Part shown: piece by piece, positions 1 to 9,358 of the stretch
Numbering within the stretch: the first letter of the stretch is position 1
Layout: each line of letters opens with the position of its first letter
Assembly (NCBI GenBank): GCA_018897155.1
Contig: JAHILE010000040.1
Location: 1 to 64,000, forward strand
Direction: 5' to 3'
DNA length: 64,000 nucleotides
Source of the DNA: Nanoarchaeota archaeon
GTDB taxonomy: Archaea; EX4484-52; LFW-46
Made by a program: the position numbers and the translations under genes
The notes under the pieces: generated by a model
The model's input: only the letters and a program-made list of their open reading frames with translations
Told to the model about the DNA's origin: nothing
Database searches by the model: none

Positions 1-1
1 G

Positions 2-3000
2 TCAACAGAGAACCTGTCTTTTGCATTCCTCGAGTGGGCTGGCATAAAGAACGAGACCATGCAGGGCTCAGGAATGAACTGGTACAGGAACAAGACTTTT
101 GTCCCGCGGGGCAACTACACTTTCAAAGTCTACGCAAACGACTCTGCAGGCAACTGGAACGTTACTGTGTTACGGTGGGTATATATGAACTCAACCAACA
201 TCTCTGTCCCGCACCCGTCGCTGTTGTTCACCAACATAAGCGAAACACCGGGTTACCAACATAGGACAGAAGAGCCGTGGCTTGGGTGGGAAAAGAGCGT
301 TATCAACTCCGCAATTGCATCGCTTGCGCGGAACTTTTCTGCTGAAGGATGGATTTATTACGATAGAATGTTATACCGGGCCGCTTTCGCAAGAGATTTG
401 GCACTGGCTTATCAAATAACTAAAAATGAGTCTTATGCTGAAAAAGCCAAGGAGGCTCTCTTAAACATAGGCGTGGGTTTAATATCCAACGATATCGACA
501 AATCCGATGCTTTGGAGGACTATTCCTTTGCATATGACTGGACCCAGCCATACCTTGACCCTGCAAATGACACCATCATCCGTGACAAATTGGCCAACCT
601 GACAGATGTGGTCTACATGGACCTCAATGATAACGGCACATACCTCAATTATGTTACTTTTGCGGATTACCACGGCAAAGCATATCCTTCTGTCGGCATT
701 GCATCCCTCGCACTCTATGACTATACAAATCCGAACAGCATAACTCTCGTGTCCGGTCCCTCTGACTGGCTGAAAGTGGGGACTGATTATCTTTTCGTAG
801 ACGACAAATTGCACATCTTCAACAGGTCTGTGATGTCCTTCGGCTTTTCAGATTCAGGCAAGCATTTAAACGGCGCTTACAAAGGATATGTCGCTGAGAA
901 CTTTATGTGGTGGCTCCAAGCGTACAGCCATTTTCTCAACAGGAATGCCTTGGACGACTACCCGGTTGCCAAAAATGCATTCACATCAGAAATCTGGGAG
1001 TCTATGCCGAACCACTACCATAACAACTATATTACTGACGGCAATAGAAAAATAATATATTCTAAAGGGATAATTAACCTCCTTGACAGCGACTATAAGT
1101 CTTATGTCCTCAACCATCTGGAGATGCTTGATAATTTAAGCATATTGCCGTATTCAGGCACACTCGGATATTATGCAAACGGCTTCTATTACCTCACTTA
1201 CCAGAATTACTCCGAAATCCAGCGGAAGTATCCTTCATGGACGAGCCGCATGGATTCTGATGTTTCTAAAGCCCAATACCAGGTCTTCAGGGGCAGCTGG
1301 CTGAATGACAGCGACTGGCTGTCTTTTATCACATGGAATATTACCTCGAATAGCAACCGGGATATGGCTCATCACGACCAGTTAAGCTTCGAGTATTACA
1401 GCAGGGGCGATCTGCTTCTTGCCGATGGGGGAGAGGAGAAGCACATCTTGGACAGATATTATGGAGATTACGAAACATACCATAACGTTATTGCCATTGA
1501 GAATCCGAGGTCCCCCTTTGCTTCGTCTTCATGGGCGGACAGCACAGCAAGAGGGATTAACAAAGGCGATTCCTCGGGCCTGAAAACGCCAATTTCTATT
1601 GAGCATTTTGCCCAGACACCCTGGATAGAATTCATAGACGCAGATGTGACTATCACAGCCGTAAAAGATACATCAACATATACTCTTTCCTCCCCTATCG
1701 GCTATAGCCGGGCAATCATTTATCCAAAGGACTATTTCATCGTTATAGACCGGATGGAGAGCAGCGAAACATGGACGTATAGGAACATCTTCCGGCCGAC
1801 GAGCCTAAACATAACGCCTACAAAACAATATACGAATCTAACAGATATTGATATAAATGTCACTGCCGGCGATGTCGATGCAGTTCACATGATTACGCCG
1901 ACATCGTTTGACGGCAAATCCGCAGAACTTTTGGTAACACTAGCGAACGTCTCTGCCCCGGGCAACCTTTCAGTCTACATAAACGCTACGTATTTGGGAA
2001 CTATCCCGTTCAGCGCCAACACAAGCTACTACCTAAGAGACATACCCTCAGGGAACTTCACAAAGGGCGCAGCCAACAAGATAAACTACTCGACTACGAA
2101 TGATGTTTCGCTTGTCATTGATGAAACCCAAATTACAATAATGGGCGAGGTTAATTTAAACCTCTCCGTAGGGGATACATACTACGACTGGCTGTCCCTG
2201 CCATACAAGGATGAAACCCAAACAGGAATAAGCACGAACTCTGTGAAGTGGAACACCACAAACCCGTACGGGAACAAAGTGGAAGCGCATCTTTTCTCTT
2301 CACCTGCATCAGAAATAAGGGTGACAAAGCATGTCGGAAGAATTGCAGGTTACAATACTGACTCCGAGGTTTTCAACCCCGTCGTGTATTTCAGGACAGG
2401 CCCAACGACTACGCTATACTGCGTGAGTGTCCTGCTCTCAAGATATGGAAACGAAACCGAAAAAACACCGGCGAACCTGTCGGTCACAGGAAACGGAAAC
2501 GCAGTAAAGGTCACTTCAACTGATTACGAAGACTACATCTACTCTGGAAGCGGCAGTTCCACTTACGCAACGGCTGCGACCGACGCAGACACAGCGTTCA
2601 ACAGATACAACCTGACCTCGGGTAAGATGCAATACATCATGCTCTTGAATGCCAAATATTTCACTTACGGTTCAGATGAGTGGCTCAACTCAACGCAAAA
2701 AATATCTTCGTTCCTGATGAACATTTCCGGCACAAATCGCACGATAACCGCAGACGGCACCAACGGCACAAATGCGACAATTTACGTTGCAAACAGCTCG
2801 AACATCACAGTTAAGCGTGATGGCGTTACTCTTTCGCAGAACATCGACTGGTGGGCCATTGACCCGACTCATGTGAAGATAAAGATGACGTTCTCAAGCC
2901 CGACAACATACGACATATTCGGCGGGATTGAGTCCGACACAACGCCGCCGACAATAACTTTTGTTTCCCCGACATGGGAAAACAATGACAATAGACCAGA

Positions 3001-5923
3001 AAATTGGGAATTTGTTAACATAACTTTAAACGAGGCAGGAAATGTCTCCTTACTGGAATGGAACAACGGCACATCATACAATTACACAATGCAAGGCTCC
3101 GGAACAACAAATTTCTATCTGAATATGACCAATCAAACCGGAATGATAATGTATAGAGTATATGCAAACGACAGCGCAGGCAACATGAATATTTCTGAAA
3201 TAAGAACTGTAACTTTGAATTACTCTGTAGCACCGATAACGATCATAGGCAATGAAATGTGGGTGTCTTCCGACGGATACTCAGATTTTATTGATGATAA
3301 TGTGTCTAAGGTTGCTACTTGTTTCCAGGCACCCGTAACAAAAAACATATCTGAAATATGGGTTATAAACGGGGAATATGGGTCATCAATTAATATTACA
3401 ACGAGATTGGCGACTGCGGACGAGAACTTTGATCCCGTGGAGTATTTTGAAAATAATGTCACATGGACCACAAAAAATGGGGGATTAATGAGGAGTTGGA
3501 GAAATTTATCTGGTTTTGGTTCAGTTACTATGAATCAATCAGATAACTATTGTATTGTATCTTGGTCTAATGATCCTAATGTATCATCATCTAATTACAT
3601 ACGTCCGTTTGTGGTTAGCAATACAGGTGCAAAAGCAGCCAATATGACACCCTATAATTATTTAGACAATGAACATACGGGCAAATATACTACTTCCGCG
3701 AGATATTATGGTGGTGTTTCGTGGGTGAAGAGTACTGGTTCGGGTGGTGTTAATAGTCCGGAATCTATCTTTTTTTTATTATTCGATGATGGGACGGGGT
3801 GGGGGCAGCAATTTTCCAAAAAAACATCTTCTTTAGATATTTCTCCTTTACAAGAAAGTGGGCAGTATTTTATATTTAACAAGAGTTACACAATAACAAG
3901 GATATTTGGGGTGTTTTATGGTTCTCCAGACGCCGATTTAGATTATCGCGTAATTTATTCAAACAATACCGCAATAGATTCCGGTGTGTTTGCATCCAAT
4001 ACATCGCTATCACCAACTGCATTCCGAGCAATTAACAAGTCAGTTAATTTCACAATTCCTGCAAATACCGGTTTTAAGGTACTATTCAGTTGCAATAAGT
4101 GCACGGACACGAAGTCATGGGAAATAGGGCAACTTGATATTGCGAACCTATGTAATCTCAATGGGGCGTCGTGCAATGCCGAGAATGATGCAGTATTTGC
4201 ACCTTTGAGGAATAGAACATATAACGGCCTGGTATCCTACCGTGTTCATAATGTATCCAATGTTGTTACAAACTACTACTCTCAAGACGCATCCATTTGG
4301 TTCGAAGCAGTAGCTATTATGACCAACAACACCCTAGTTTCCTTAAACATCCCACAAAACAATCTGGCGACAAACAATGCCACAGTCACCTTCAACTGCT
4401 TCGCTTCAGCTGGTAATCCACTTGTGAACCTCACTTTATACGGCAACTTCTCAGGGACATGGCAATCAAACGGCACAGCCAATATTAGCGGAACAAGCAA
4501 TTCAAGCCAATGGTTCAATACTCTGGCAGACGGCTCATATATATGGAACTGTTTGGCTTATGACAATACATGCAACTCGTCGTTTGCGGACAGCAATTAC
4601 ACGCTGACTATAGATGCAACTCCACCTTCAACAATAACAAACCTTGCAAACCAGTCATCCGGCGACACATGGATTTACTGGAACTGGACAAACCCTGCGG
4701 CAGACTTCAGCCACGTTGAAGTCTGGCTTAACGGCACATGGAAACAAAATATTTCCCTGAATTACTACAATGCCATAGGGCTTTCTGGAAACACAGGGTA
4801 TCAGATACAGACAAGAACCGTGGACAATATTGGAAACATCAACACAACATGGGTTAATTCAACTGCAAAGACAACTTCCGACATTACTGCGCCCATAATT
4901 ACTGTCGTATTTCCTGTGAACGGCTCGGCATTGGCAGCAGGAACAATATCAACAACCGTCAATATAACCACAAATGAAAACGCAACATGCAGATATTCAA
5001 CAAACTCATCATTTGTATATGCAGACGGAACTAATTTCACCAACACCGGTGAAACAAACCATTCGTTCATTTATCCCGTATCTGCCGGAACCTATAGTTT
5101 GTATTACTTATGCAACGATATTATTGGAAATGTTAATGCAGAGGCACTACAACATACCTTTAGTATAGCTTCTGCCGTAGTGCCGCCAACTACACATTCC
5201 GGCGGCGGAAGTGGCGGTGGAGGAACGCTGACAGTTGTGGAAAATAAAACAAATTCGACTGTTGCAAATGCAACTGTTGTTGTTCCAGTAATTGTGAATA
5301 ATACTAATACAACTGTAGCACATCCTGCGCAACAAGAACTGGAAATCAAAATAAAGGCATATGAAAAAATAAACGAAGTCAGGCAAAAGATTCCTGCAGG
5401 CAATACAAAAGCAAAAGAAAAAGTTGCAGATGCTGAAATTGCTTATAAAACAGGAGATTATTCCAGTGCATATAATTTAGCAGTTGAAGCCGAAGGATTA
5501 ATTGATTCTGTTGCTCCGGAAGAAAACAAGACGAATTATGCTGTTTATGCAGTTACTTTAGCAGTGTTTGCTACTGGCGCATATGCTGCAAAGGCGGGAT
5601 TGATGAAACTGAACAAAAAGATTGTTGAAGGGCGCGCAATAGTTGAGGAAGATATAATTCCGCAGGAACTTACGTGGAAGCCGGCTGCACCTAAGGAGCC
5701 GAAAGTACAGATTCCGAAAAACTTTGAAAATGAACAGCCCGAACAGATTAAAGACGAACCCGAGCTTTCGATGCCTAAAAACGCCGAGGAGAAACCGCCA
5801 ACAAGCCAAATGTTGCAAAACGCGCCGGAGAAAAATAGCGACAAAACGGTGCATTCGCAGGATGATGAACTTGATGACATACAGCGCAGGCTTGAGGAGA
5901 TTAAGAAGAAACTGAATGAATAG
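2..5923 (+). CDS. Giant surface protein with heparinase II/III-like region, 5' truncated
   Basis: The reading frame is open to the left edge, so the true N-terminus lies outside; the first Met is at 59. About 1,970 residues are visible. Residues from about nt 290 to 1200 form a helical-repeat stretch, and a region around nt 1350-1560 (MAHHDQLSFEYYSRGD then LLADGG) resembles heparinase II/III or alginate-lyase beta-sandwich domains. Ig-like repeats ending in YANDSAGN occur at nt 60-170 and 3045-3200, and an FN3-like domain sits at nt 4620-4870. There are dozens of N-x-S/T sequons. The C-terminus has a Gly-rich linker (nt 5200-5225), one membrane helix (nt 5540-5600) and a charged tail of about 100 residues with a terminal coiled coil. 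Inferred role: a glycosylated, membrane-anchored surface protein that binds or cleaves acidic polysaccharide. The substrate is unknown. Confidence 0.8.
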   Translation, partial: STENLSFAFLEWAGIKNETMQGSGMNWYRNKTFVPRGNYTFKVYANDSAGNWNVTVLRWVYMNSTNISVPHPSLLFTNISETPGYQHRTEEPWLGWEKSVINSAIASLARNFSAEGWIYYDRMLYRAAFARDLALAYQITKNESYAEKAKEALLNIGVGLISNDIDKSDALEDYSFAYDWTQPYLDPANDTIIRDKLANLTDVVYMDLNDNGTYLNYVTFADYHGKAYPSVGIASLALYDYTNPNSITLVSGPSDWLKVGTDYLFVDDKLHIFNRSVMSFGFSDSGKHLNGAYKGYVAENFMWWLQAYSHFLNRNALDDYPVAKNAFTSEIWESMPNHYHNNYITDGNRKIIYSKGIINLLDSDYKSYVLNHLEMLDNLSILPYSGTLGYYANGFYYLTYQNYSEIQRKYPSWTSRMDSDVSKAQYQVFRGSWLNDSDWLSFITWNITSNSNRDMAHHDQLSFEYYSRGDLLLADGGEEKHILDRYYGDYETYHNVIAIENPRSPFASSSWADSTARGINKGDSSGLKTPISIEHFAQTPWIEFIDADVTITAVKDTSTYTLSSPIGYSRAIIYPKDYFIVIDRMESSETWTYRNIFRPTSLNITPTKQYTNLTDIDINVTAGDVDAVHMITPTSFDGKSAELLVTLANVSAPGNLSVYINATYLGTIPFSANTSYYLRDIPSGNFTKGAANKINYSTTNDVSLVIDETQITIMGEVNLNLSVGDTYYDWLSLPYKDETQTGISTNSVKWNTTNPYGNKVEAHLFSSPASEIRVTKHVGRIAGYNTDSEVFNPVVYFRTGPTTTLYCVSVLLSRYGNETEKTPANLSVTGNGNAVKVTSTDYEDYIYSGSGSSTYATAATDADTAFNRYNLTSGKMQYIMLLNAKYFTYGSDEWLNSTQKISSFLMNISGTNRTITADGTNGTNATIYVANSSNITVKRDGVTLSQNIDWWAIDPTHVKIKMTFSSPTTYDIFGGIESDTTPPTITFVSPTWENNDNRPENWEFVNITLNEAGNVSLLEWNNGTSYNYTMQGSGTTNFYLNMTNQTGMIMYRVYANDSAGNMNISEIRTVTLNYSVAPITIIGNEMWVSSDGYSDFIDDNVSKVATCFQAPVTKNISEIWVINGEYGSSINITTRLATADENFDPVEYFENNVTWTTKNGGLMRSWRNLSGFGSVTMNQSDNYCIVSWSNDPNVSSSNYIRPFVVSNTGAKAANMTPYNYLDNEHTGKYTTSARYYGGVSWVKSTGSGGVNSPESIFFLLFDDGTGWGQQFSKKTSSLDISPLQESGQYFIFNKSYTITRIFGVFYGSPDADLDYRVIYSNNTAIDSGVFASNTSLSPTAFRAINKSVNFTIPANTGFKVLFSCNKCTDTKSWEIGQLDIANLCNLNGASCNAENDAVFAPLRNRTYNGLVSYRVHNVSNVVTNYYSQDASIWFEAVAIMTNNTLVSLNIPQNNLATNNATVTFNCFASAGNPLVNLTLYGNFSGTWQSNGTANISGTSNSSQWFNTLADGSYIWNCLAYDNTCNSSFADSNYTLTIDATPPSTITNLANQSSGDTWIYWNWTNPAADFSHVEVWLNGTWKQNISLNYYNAIGLSGNTGYQIQTRTVDNIGNINTTWVNSTAKTTSDITAPIITVVFPVNGSALAAGTISTTVNITTNENATCRYSTNSSFVYADGTNFTNTGETNHSFIYPVSAGTYSLYYLCNDIIGNVNAEALQHTFSIASAVVPPTTHSGGGSGGGGTLTVVENKTNSTVANATVVVPVIVNNTNTTVAHPAQQELEIKIKAYEKINEVRQKIPAGNTKAKEKVADAEIAYKTGDYSSAYNLAVEAEGLIDSVAPEENKTNYAVYAVTLAVFATGAYAAKAGLMKLNKKIVEGRAIVEEDIIPQELTWKPAAPKEPKVQIPKNFENEQPEQIKDEPELSMPKNAEEKPPTSQMLQNAPEKNSDKTVHSQDDELDDIQRRLEEIKKKLNE

Positions 5924-5991
5924 ACGTTCTATCGGCAATGTGTAGGGCGCACATATATAAGGCGCGCAAAACCAGTTCTTTTGTGAGCTAT

Positions 5992-6150
5992 ATGGCTACA
6001 AACTGGCAAATGGAACGATTTATGGTGCGCCACCGCATGAAGCAAAAAATTGTGGAGCTGAGCAAAAAATATCCTGTTTCAGACATTAAACCGATGTCGC
6101 GCGTCATAGGACAGCAGCAACTATTCGATTGGAACAACACAACATATTGA
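5992..6150 (+). CDS. Possible 52-residue basic protein
   Basis: A short frame beginning MATNWQMERF, rich in Lys, Arg, Gln and Met, with no family that I recognise. The main support is position: a good TATA box (ATATATAA, 5953-5960) lies about 35 bp before the ATG, the arrangement seen for near-leaderless genes elsewhere in the window. The frame also continues upstream to 5938, but that longer version would begin before the TATA box. It could be non-coding leader DNA. Confidence 0.35.
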   Translation: MATNWQMERFMVRHRMKQKIVELSKKYPVSDIKPMSRVIGQQQLFDWNNTTY

Positions 6151-6200
6151 AAGAATAATTTTCGAAATAGAATTCACAAAATATATCGTTCAGTATCAAA

Positions 6201-6273
6201 AAGTATATATACTTAAGATTCTATATAACACAACATATGGTTGTTATGAGTGGAGCTAACCACCATATATGGT
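6201..6273. promoter_or_regulatory. Three phased palindromes and TATA box upstream of nrdR
   Basis: Three AT-centred palindromes stand in line: a 14-bp perfect one at 6201-6214, an imperfect 15-bp one around CATATG at 6230-6244, and a 12-bp perfect one (ACCATATATGGT) at 6262-6273. Their centres are about 30 bp apart, close to three DNA turns. A TATA-like CTATATAA (6221-6228) lies between the first two. NrdR proteins are known to bind tandem AT-rich palindromes spaced by about three helical turns, so these are probably NrdR operators controlling nrdR-nrdD. The exact bases differ from the bacterial consensus. Confidence 0.6.
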
Positions 6274-6332
6274 ATTTAGGCGTTTTTCACAACACTGAGC
6301 AAAAAACGTTGCTGAAAAAGAAAATTGCGTAA
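6246..6332 (+). CDS. Possible 28-residue leader peptide
   Basis: A small frame (MSGANHHIWYLGVF... ending KKKIA) whose ATG lies 18-25 bp after the TATA box at 6221-6228, and whose stop is 3 bp before an in-frame upstream Met of the nrdR frame at 6336. The third palindrome lies inside it. It could be a leader peptide or simply untranslated DNA between the operators and nrdR. No homologue is recognised. Confidence 0.2.
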   Translation: MSGANHHIWYLGVFHNTEQKTLLKKKIA

Positions 6333-6402
6333 AAAATGCCGGTGATTTTCAATGAAATTGCGCAAATCCCGCCAATATTGCCCGATTTGCTGATTTCATA
6401 TC

Positions 6403-6416
6403 CAACATATATGGTG
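6403..6416. promoter_or_regulatory. Fourth CATATATG palindrome over the nrdR start codon
   Basis: AACATATATGGT here is nearly identical to the palindrome at 6262-6273 and includes the proposed ATG of nrdR at 6411. If NrdR binds it, the protein would sit on its own start region. This is inference from similarity to the upstream sites. Confidence 0.35.
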
Positions 6417-6872
6417 ATTGATATAAAATGCCCCTTTTGCACTCATTCAGAAACAAAAGTCCTTGACTCGCGCGAATCAGAAGACAACATAAACCGGCGA
6501 AGAAGGGAATGCGAGAAATGTTCCAAAAGGTTCACTACCTACGAGCGCATCGAGCTTCCGTCACTACTTGTGATAAAAAAAGACGGAAACAGGGAGGAAT
6601 TTGATCGGGAAAAAGTCAGGCGCGGCATACTACATGCATGTGAGAAACGCCCGATAACGCACGAAGCAATAGAAAAACTCGCAAGCGAAATAGAATCAGA
6701 AATAAGGCAAAGGCATGAAGACGCCCACGAAGTAAAAAGCTCTGAAATCGGTACCGTCGTCATGAGGAAGCTAAAATCGCTTGATGAAGTCGCATACATC
6801 AGATTTGCATCAGTATATAAACGATTCACAGACGTCGAATCGTTCAAGAAAGAAATCGACAAATTGCTGTAA
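6411..6872 (+). CDS. nrdR: Transcriptional repressor NrdR
   Basis: NrdR senses nucleotides through an ATP-cone and represses ribonucleotide reductase genes. The protein begins with the zinc ribbon expected at its N-terminus (CPFC, residues 6-9, and CEKC further on), followed by an ATP-cone of about 95 residues starting VIKKDGNREEFDREKVRRGI. The start at 6411 gives 153 residues, the usual family length; the frame also has an ATG at 6336 that would add 25 residues without family support. The neighbour nrdD and the palindromes upstream agree with a self-regulated nrdR-nrdD unit. NrdR is common in bacteria and patchy in archaea, so acquisition by transfer is possible. Confidence 0.93.
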   Translation: MVIDIKCPFCTHSETKVLDSRESEDNINRRRRECEKCSKRFTTYERIELPSLLVIKKDGNREEFDREKVRRGILHACEKRPITHEAIEKLASEIESEIRQRHEDAHEVKSSEIGTVVMRKLKSLDEVAYIRFASVYKRFTDVESFKKEIDKLL

Positions 6873-6939
6873 GGATGCAAAAGAACATATTATTAAAATA
6901 TAATTTTTAATGTTAAAATTCTTTTTGGAGAGGAATATT

Positions 6940-9222
6940 ATGAGTGATGGGGATATAAGTGCGGGCAGTATTGAAAAACAGCAGACGCTTCTAAGAACCG
7001 AGCTGAAGCTTCCAAAAATAAGGACAAGCAATCAGGAACTTAGCGAGTTCACTCCAAAAAAGATTTATGATGTTTACATAAATGAAGCGGGCCTAGATCC
7101 GGAAACCGCTGAATACTACACACAGCTCATAATGGCGGACTTGAACAAGCTGTACATACAGAACAGGCTGCACGAGATATCAACAAGAATGCTTCGAGAA
7201 CTTATGTGTGCGCACGCAATACAGCAGGGCGACTTTGCCACAAGAAACAGGCTATCCGTTCTCGGGCTGCCAATAAAAGATGTGGAAAACCTGTTCTTCA
7301 GCTATAATTCTGAAAACAGTAATCATGTTCCGTCAGAAGAGTTCATCCATAAGGCAATGGCAGATGTCATAAACGAGCAGTATTCATTCTCAACGCTTTA
7401 CAACTTCAACACGCAGTGGGGAAACCCAGCCTACTCCCATATGAATGCAGACATCTACATCCATGACAGAGACTACCCGGGAAGGCCGTTCTGCTACCAG
7501 CACAGCGCGCGTTTCATATTCCGCAACGGCCTGTACATCGACGGCACAGGAAAGCATGTGAATGTCTCAAGGCCTCCAAAAAATCTTGAGGTCGCAATAA
7601 GGCAGGTGTGCGAATTCCTCGGAGCAGCAAGCAGGAACTGGAACGGCGGCCAAAGCTTTCGAAATCTTTTCTGGGAACTAGGCCCTTACCTTGAAGCTTC
7701 TGCAAAAAACAATCCAAGCACAAAAAATCTTGGCGGCGTTGAAATCCCGACATCTATTGTTCAGGCAGCTCAGATGATGCGCTATGAGCCAAATCATATC
7801 CTTGTCGGTAGAGGAAGCCAGGCGGCATTTTCATCTCTTAGCAACTTCGCAGTCCCTCCAAAATATCTTACAGAGGATTCTGATGTAGTGCTTCCGGGCG
7901 GCCAGGTAGTAAAAGGTTCTTATGCAGATTACAAAGAATATGTACTGAAATTCTGGTATGCCTATCTTTACGAATCAACGCGCGGGGATTCCAACGGCGG
8001 AATGTTCCACTGGATGAAAGATGATATAGGAATAAAACCCGAATGGTTCAGCGACCCTGAGCTTCAGCAATATGTTTTTGAGCCTTTGATGAAGTATGTT
8101 GCAAAATTCGGCGGCCCATACATCTATAATGTAAAGAATGTCAGCGACGATGAAGTAGCATGCACATCTTGCTGCTCGCTCGTGCTTCAGTCAGAAAGCC
8201 CGGATGACTTCGAGCTTGCGCGCCAGGGAACTCTTGGAATGGGTGCGCTTCAGTGCGGCTCATTCAACCTGCCAAGAATCGCGTATCTTGCAGGCGGAGA
8301 CGATGCAAAGGTATATGAAATGATTGAAAGCAGAATGAATCTTCTTGCAGAAGTGATGAAAGCAAAGAAAGAATTCATGAAAAAAATCATCGCAACAGGG
8401 GTGGCGCCATTCCTCACTCAGCCAAGGCTGCGCGGAAAAGACAACACCCCATACTTTGACATAGAAAAACAGAGCTATCTTATGAGCTTCTGCGGAATGA
8501 ACGAATTCACAAAAGCACATACAGGCTACGAACTTCATGAAAGCAAAGATGCCCACAACTATGCGATGAAGCTGCTCATGCATATGCTAAACTACTCAAA
8601 GAAATTGTCAGAAGAAACTGGCTTGAACATGGCATTCTGGAGACAACCCGGAGAAACTATGCCTGGCAAATTCGCACAGGACGACTACAAGAAATTCAAC
8701 GGAAAGGCAGTAATTCAGGGAAATCCAAAAATTGGTGCAGGATATTATTCGAACTTCACTCACGTAAATGTGAATTCGGGATTGTCAGTATTTGACAAAG
8801 TCAAAAACGAGGCGCCATTCCACGCACTTTCGCCATCAAATCTCTTGCACATATGGCTTGGCGAAACAAATCCGGATCCTGACGCTCTCTGGGATATGAC
8901 AAAAAAAATCCTTGACAAGTCGCTTACAAACTATTTTGCTTTCACGCGCGAAATAACAGTCTGCAACACCTGCAAAACATCGCATTCAGGCGTTGTTTCT
9001 CACTGCAAATGCGGCGCAGGCCCAAAAGACCTTGTGGTAAACAGCAGGATTGTGGGCTATTACAGCGCTGTCGGAACTGTAGAAGCAATACTCAACTGGA
9101 GAAAAAACCAGTCAAAAGAATCGCTCAAGGGCGCATTCTGGCAGCCGCATAAGTTCGCAGAATTCAACAACAGGACTGCAAATTATTCTGGTGCAAGGCT
9201 GAGCCAGCTTGGGGCGAACTGA
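6940..9222 (+). CDS. nrdD: Anaerobic (class III) ribonucleoside-triphosphate reductase
   Basis: Makes deoxynucleotides from ribonucleoside triphosphates using a glycyl radical. Visible signatures: the catalytic-cysteine region VACTSCCSLVLQS near nt 8155-8195, a C-terminal zinc-binding set (CNTC ... CKCG, nt 8960-9020), and the glycyl-radical segment SRIVGYYS near nt 9040-9065. The N-terminal about 120 residues may be a weak ATP-cone. ATG 6940 is preferred over 6910 because GGAGAGG at 6928-6934 is a ribosome binding site for it. The radical SAM activase NrdG, normally needed, is not in this window; none of the radical SAM genes at 46-50 kb looks like it. Confidence 0.95.
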   Translation: MSDGDISAGSIEKQQTLLRTELKLPKIRTSNQELSEFTPKKIYDVYINEAGLDPETAEYYTQLIMADLNKLYIQNRLHEISTRMLRELMCAHAIQQGDFATRNRLSVLGLPIKDVENLFFSYNSENSNHVPSEEFIHKAMADVINEQYSFSTLYNFNTQWGNPAYSHMNADIYIHDRDYPGRPFCYQHSARFIFRNGLYIDGTGKHVNVSRPPKNLEVAIRQVCEFLGAASRNWNGGQSFRNLFWELGPYLEASAKNNPSTKNLGGVEIPTSIVQAAQMMRYEPNHILVGRGSQAAFSSLSNFAVPPKYLTEDSDVVLPGGQVVKGSYADYKEYVLKFWYAYLYESTRGDSNGGMFHWMKDDIGIKPEWFSDPELQQYVFEPLMKYVAKFGGPYIYNVKNVSDDEVACTSCCSLVLQSESPDDFELARQGTLGMGALQCGSFNLPRIAYLAGGDDAKVYEMIESRMNLLAEVMKAKKEFMKKIIATGVAPFLTQPRLRGKDNTPYFDIEKQSYLMSFCGMNEFTKAHTGYELHESKDAHNYAMKLLMHMLNYSKKLSEETGLNMAFWRQPGETMPGKFAQDDYKKFNGKAVIQGNPKIGAGYYSNFTHVNVNSGLSVFDKVKNEAPFHALSPSNLLHIWLGETNPDPDALWDMTKKILDKSLTNYFAFTREITVCNTCKTSHSGVVSHCKCGAGPKDLVVNSRIVGYYSAVGTVEAILNWRKNQSKESLKGAFWQPHKFAEFNNRTANYSGARLSQLGAN

Positions 9223-9319
9223 GGATGAACAAACCTTGGAAAAATATTAATAAACTTAACGAATATTCGCGCGCTGAAAGCTGATAAAACTACGGCAGGG
9301 TTCTTTCATTGCATCAATT

Positions 9320-9341
9320 CATATAACTAAGATTTTCTTAG
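9320..9341 (+). promoter_or_regulatory. TATA box with adjoining inverted repeat upstream of the ArsM-like gene
   Basis: CATATAA at 9320-9326 is directly followed by the inverted repeat CTAAGATTTTCTTAG (9327-9341), which fills the space between TATA box and expected start of transcription, about 20 bp before the ATG at 9359. A repressor bound here would block the polymerase, the usual logic of an archaeal operator. An ArsR-type regulator is plausible from the gene content, but none is encoded nearby. Confidence 0.45.
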
Positions 9342-9358
9342 ACTAAATTGTGACCTGT

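Noticed and set aside
5545-5938. Minus-strand frames of 111 and 126 codons at the end of the surface protein
   Set aside because: They are antisense to a Lys/Glu-rich coding tail, overlap each other and show no protein-like conservation.
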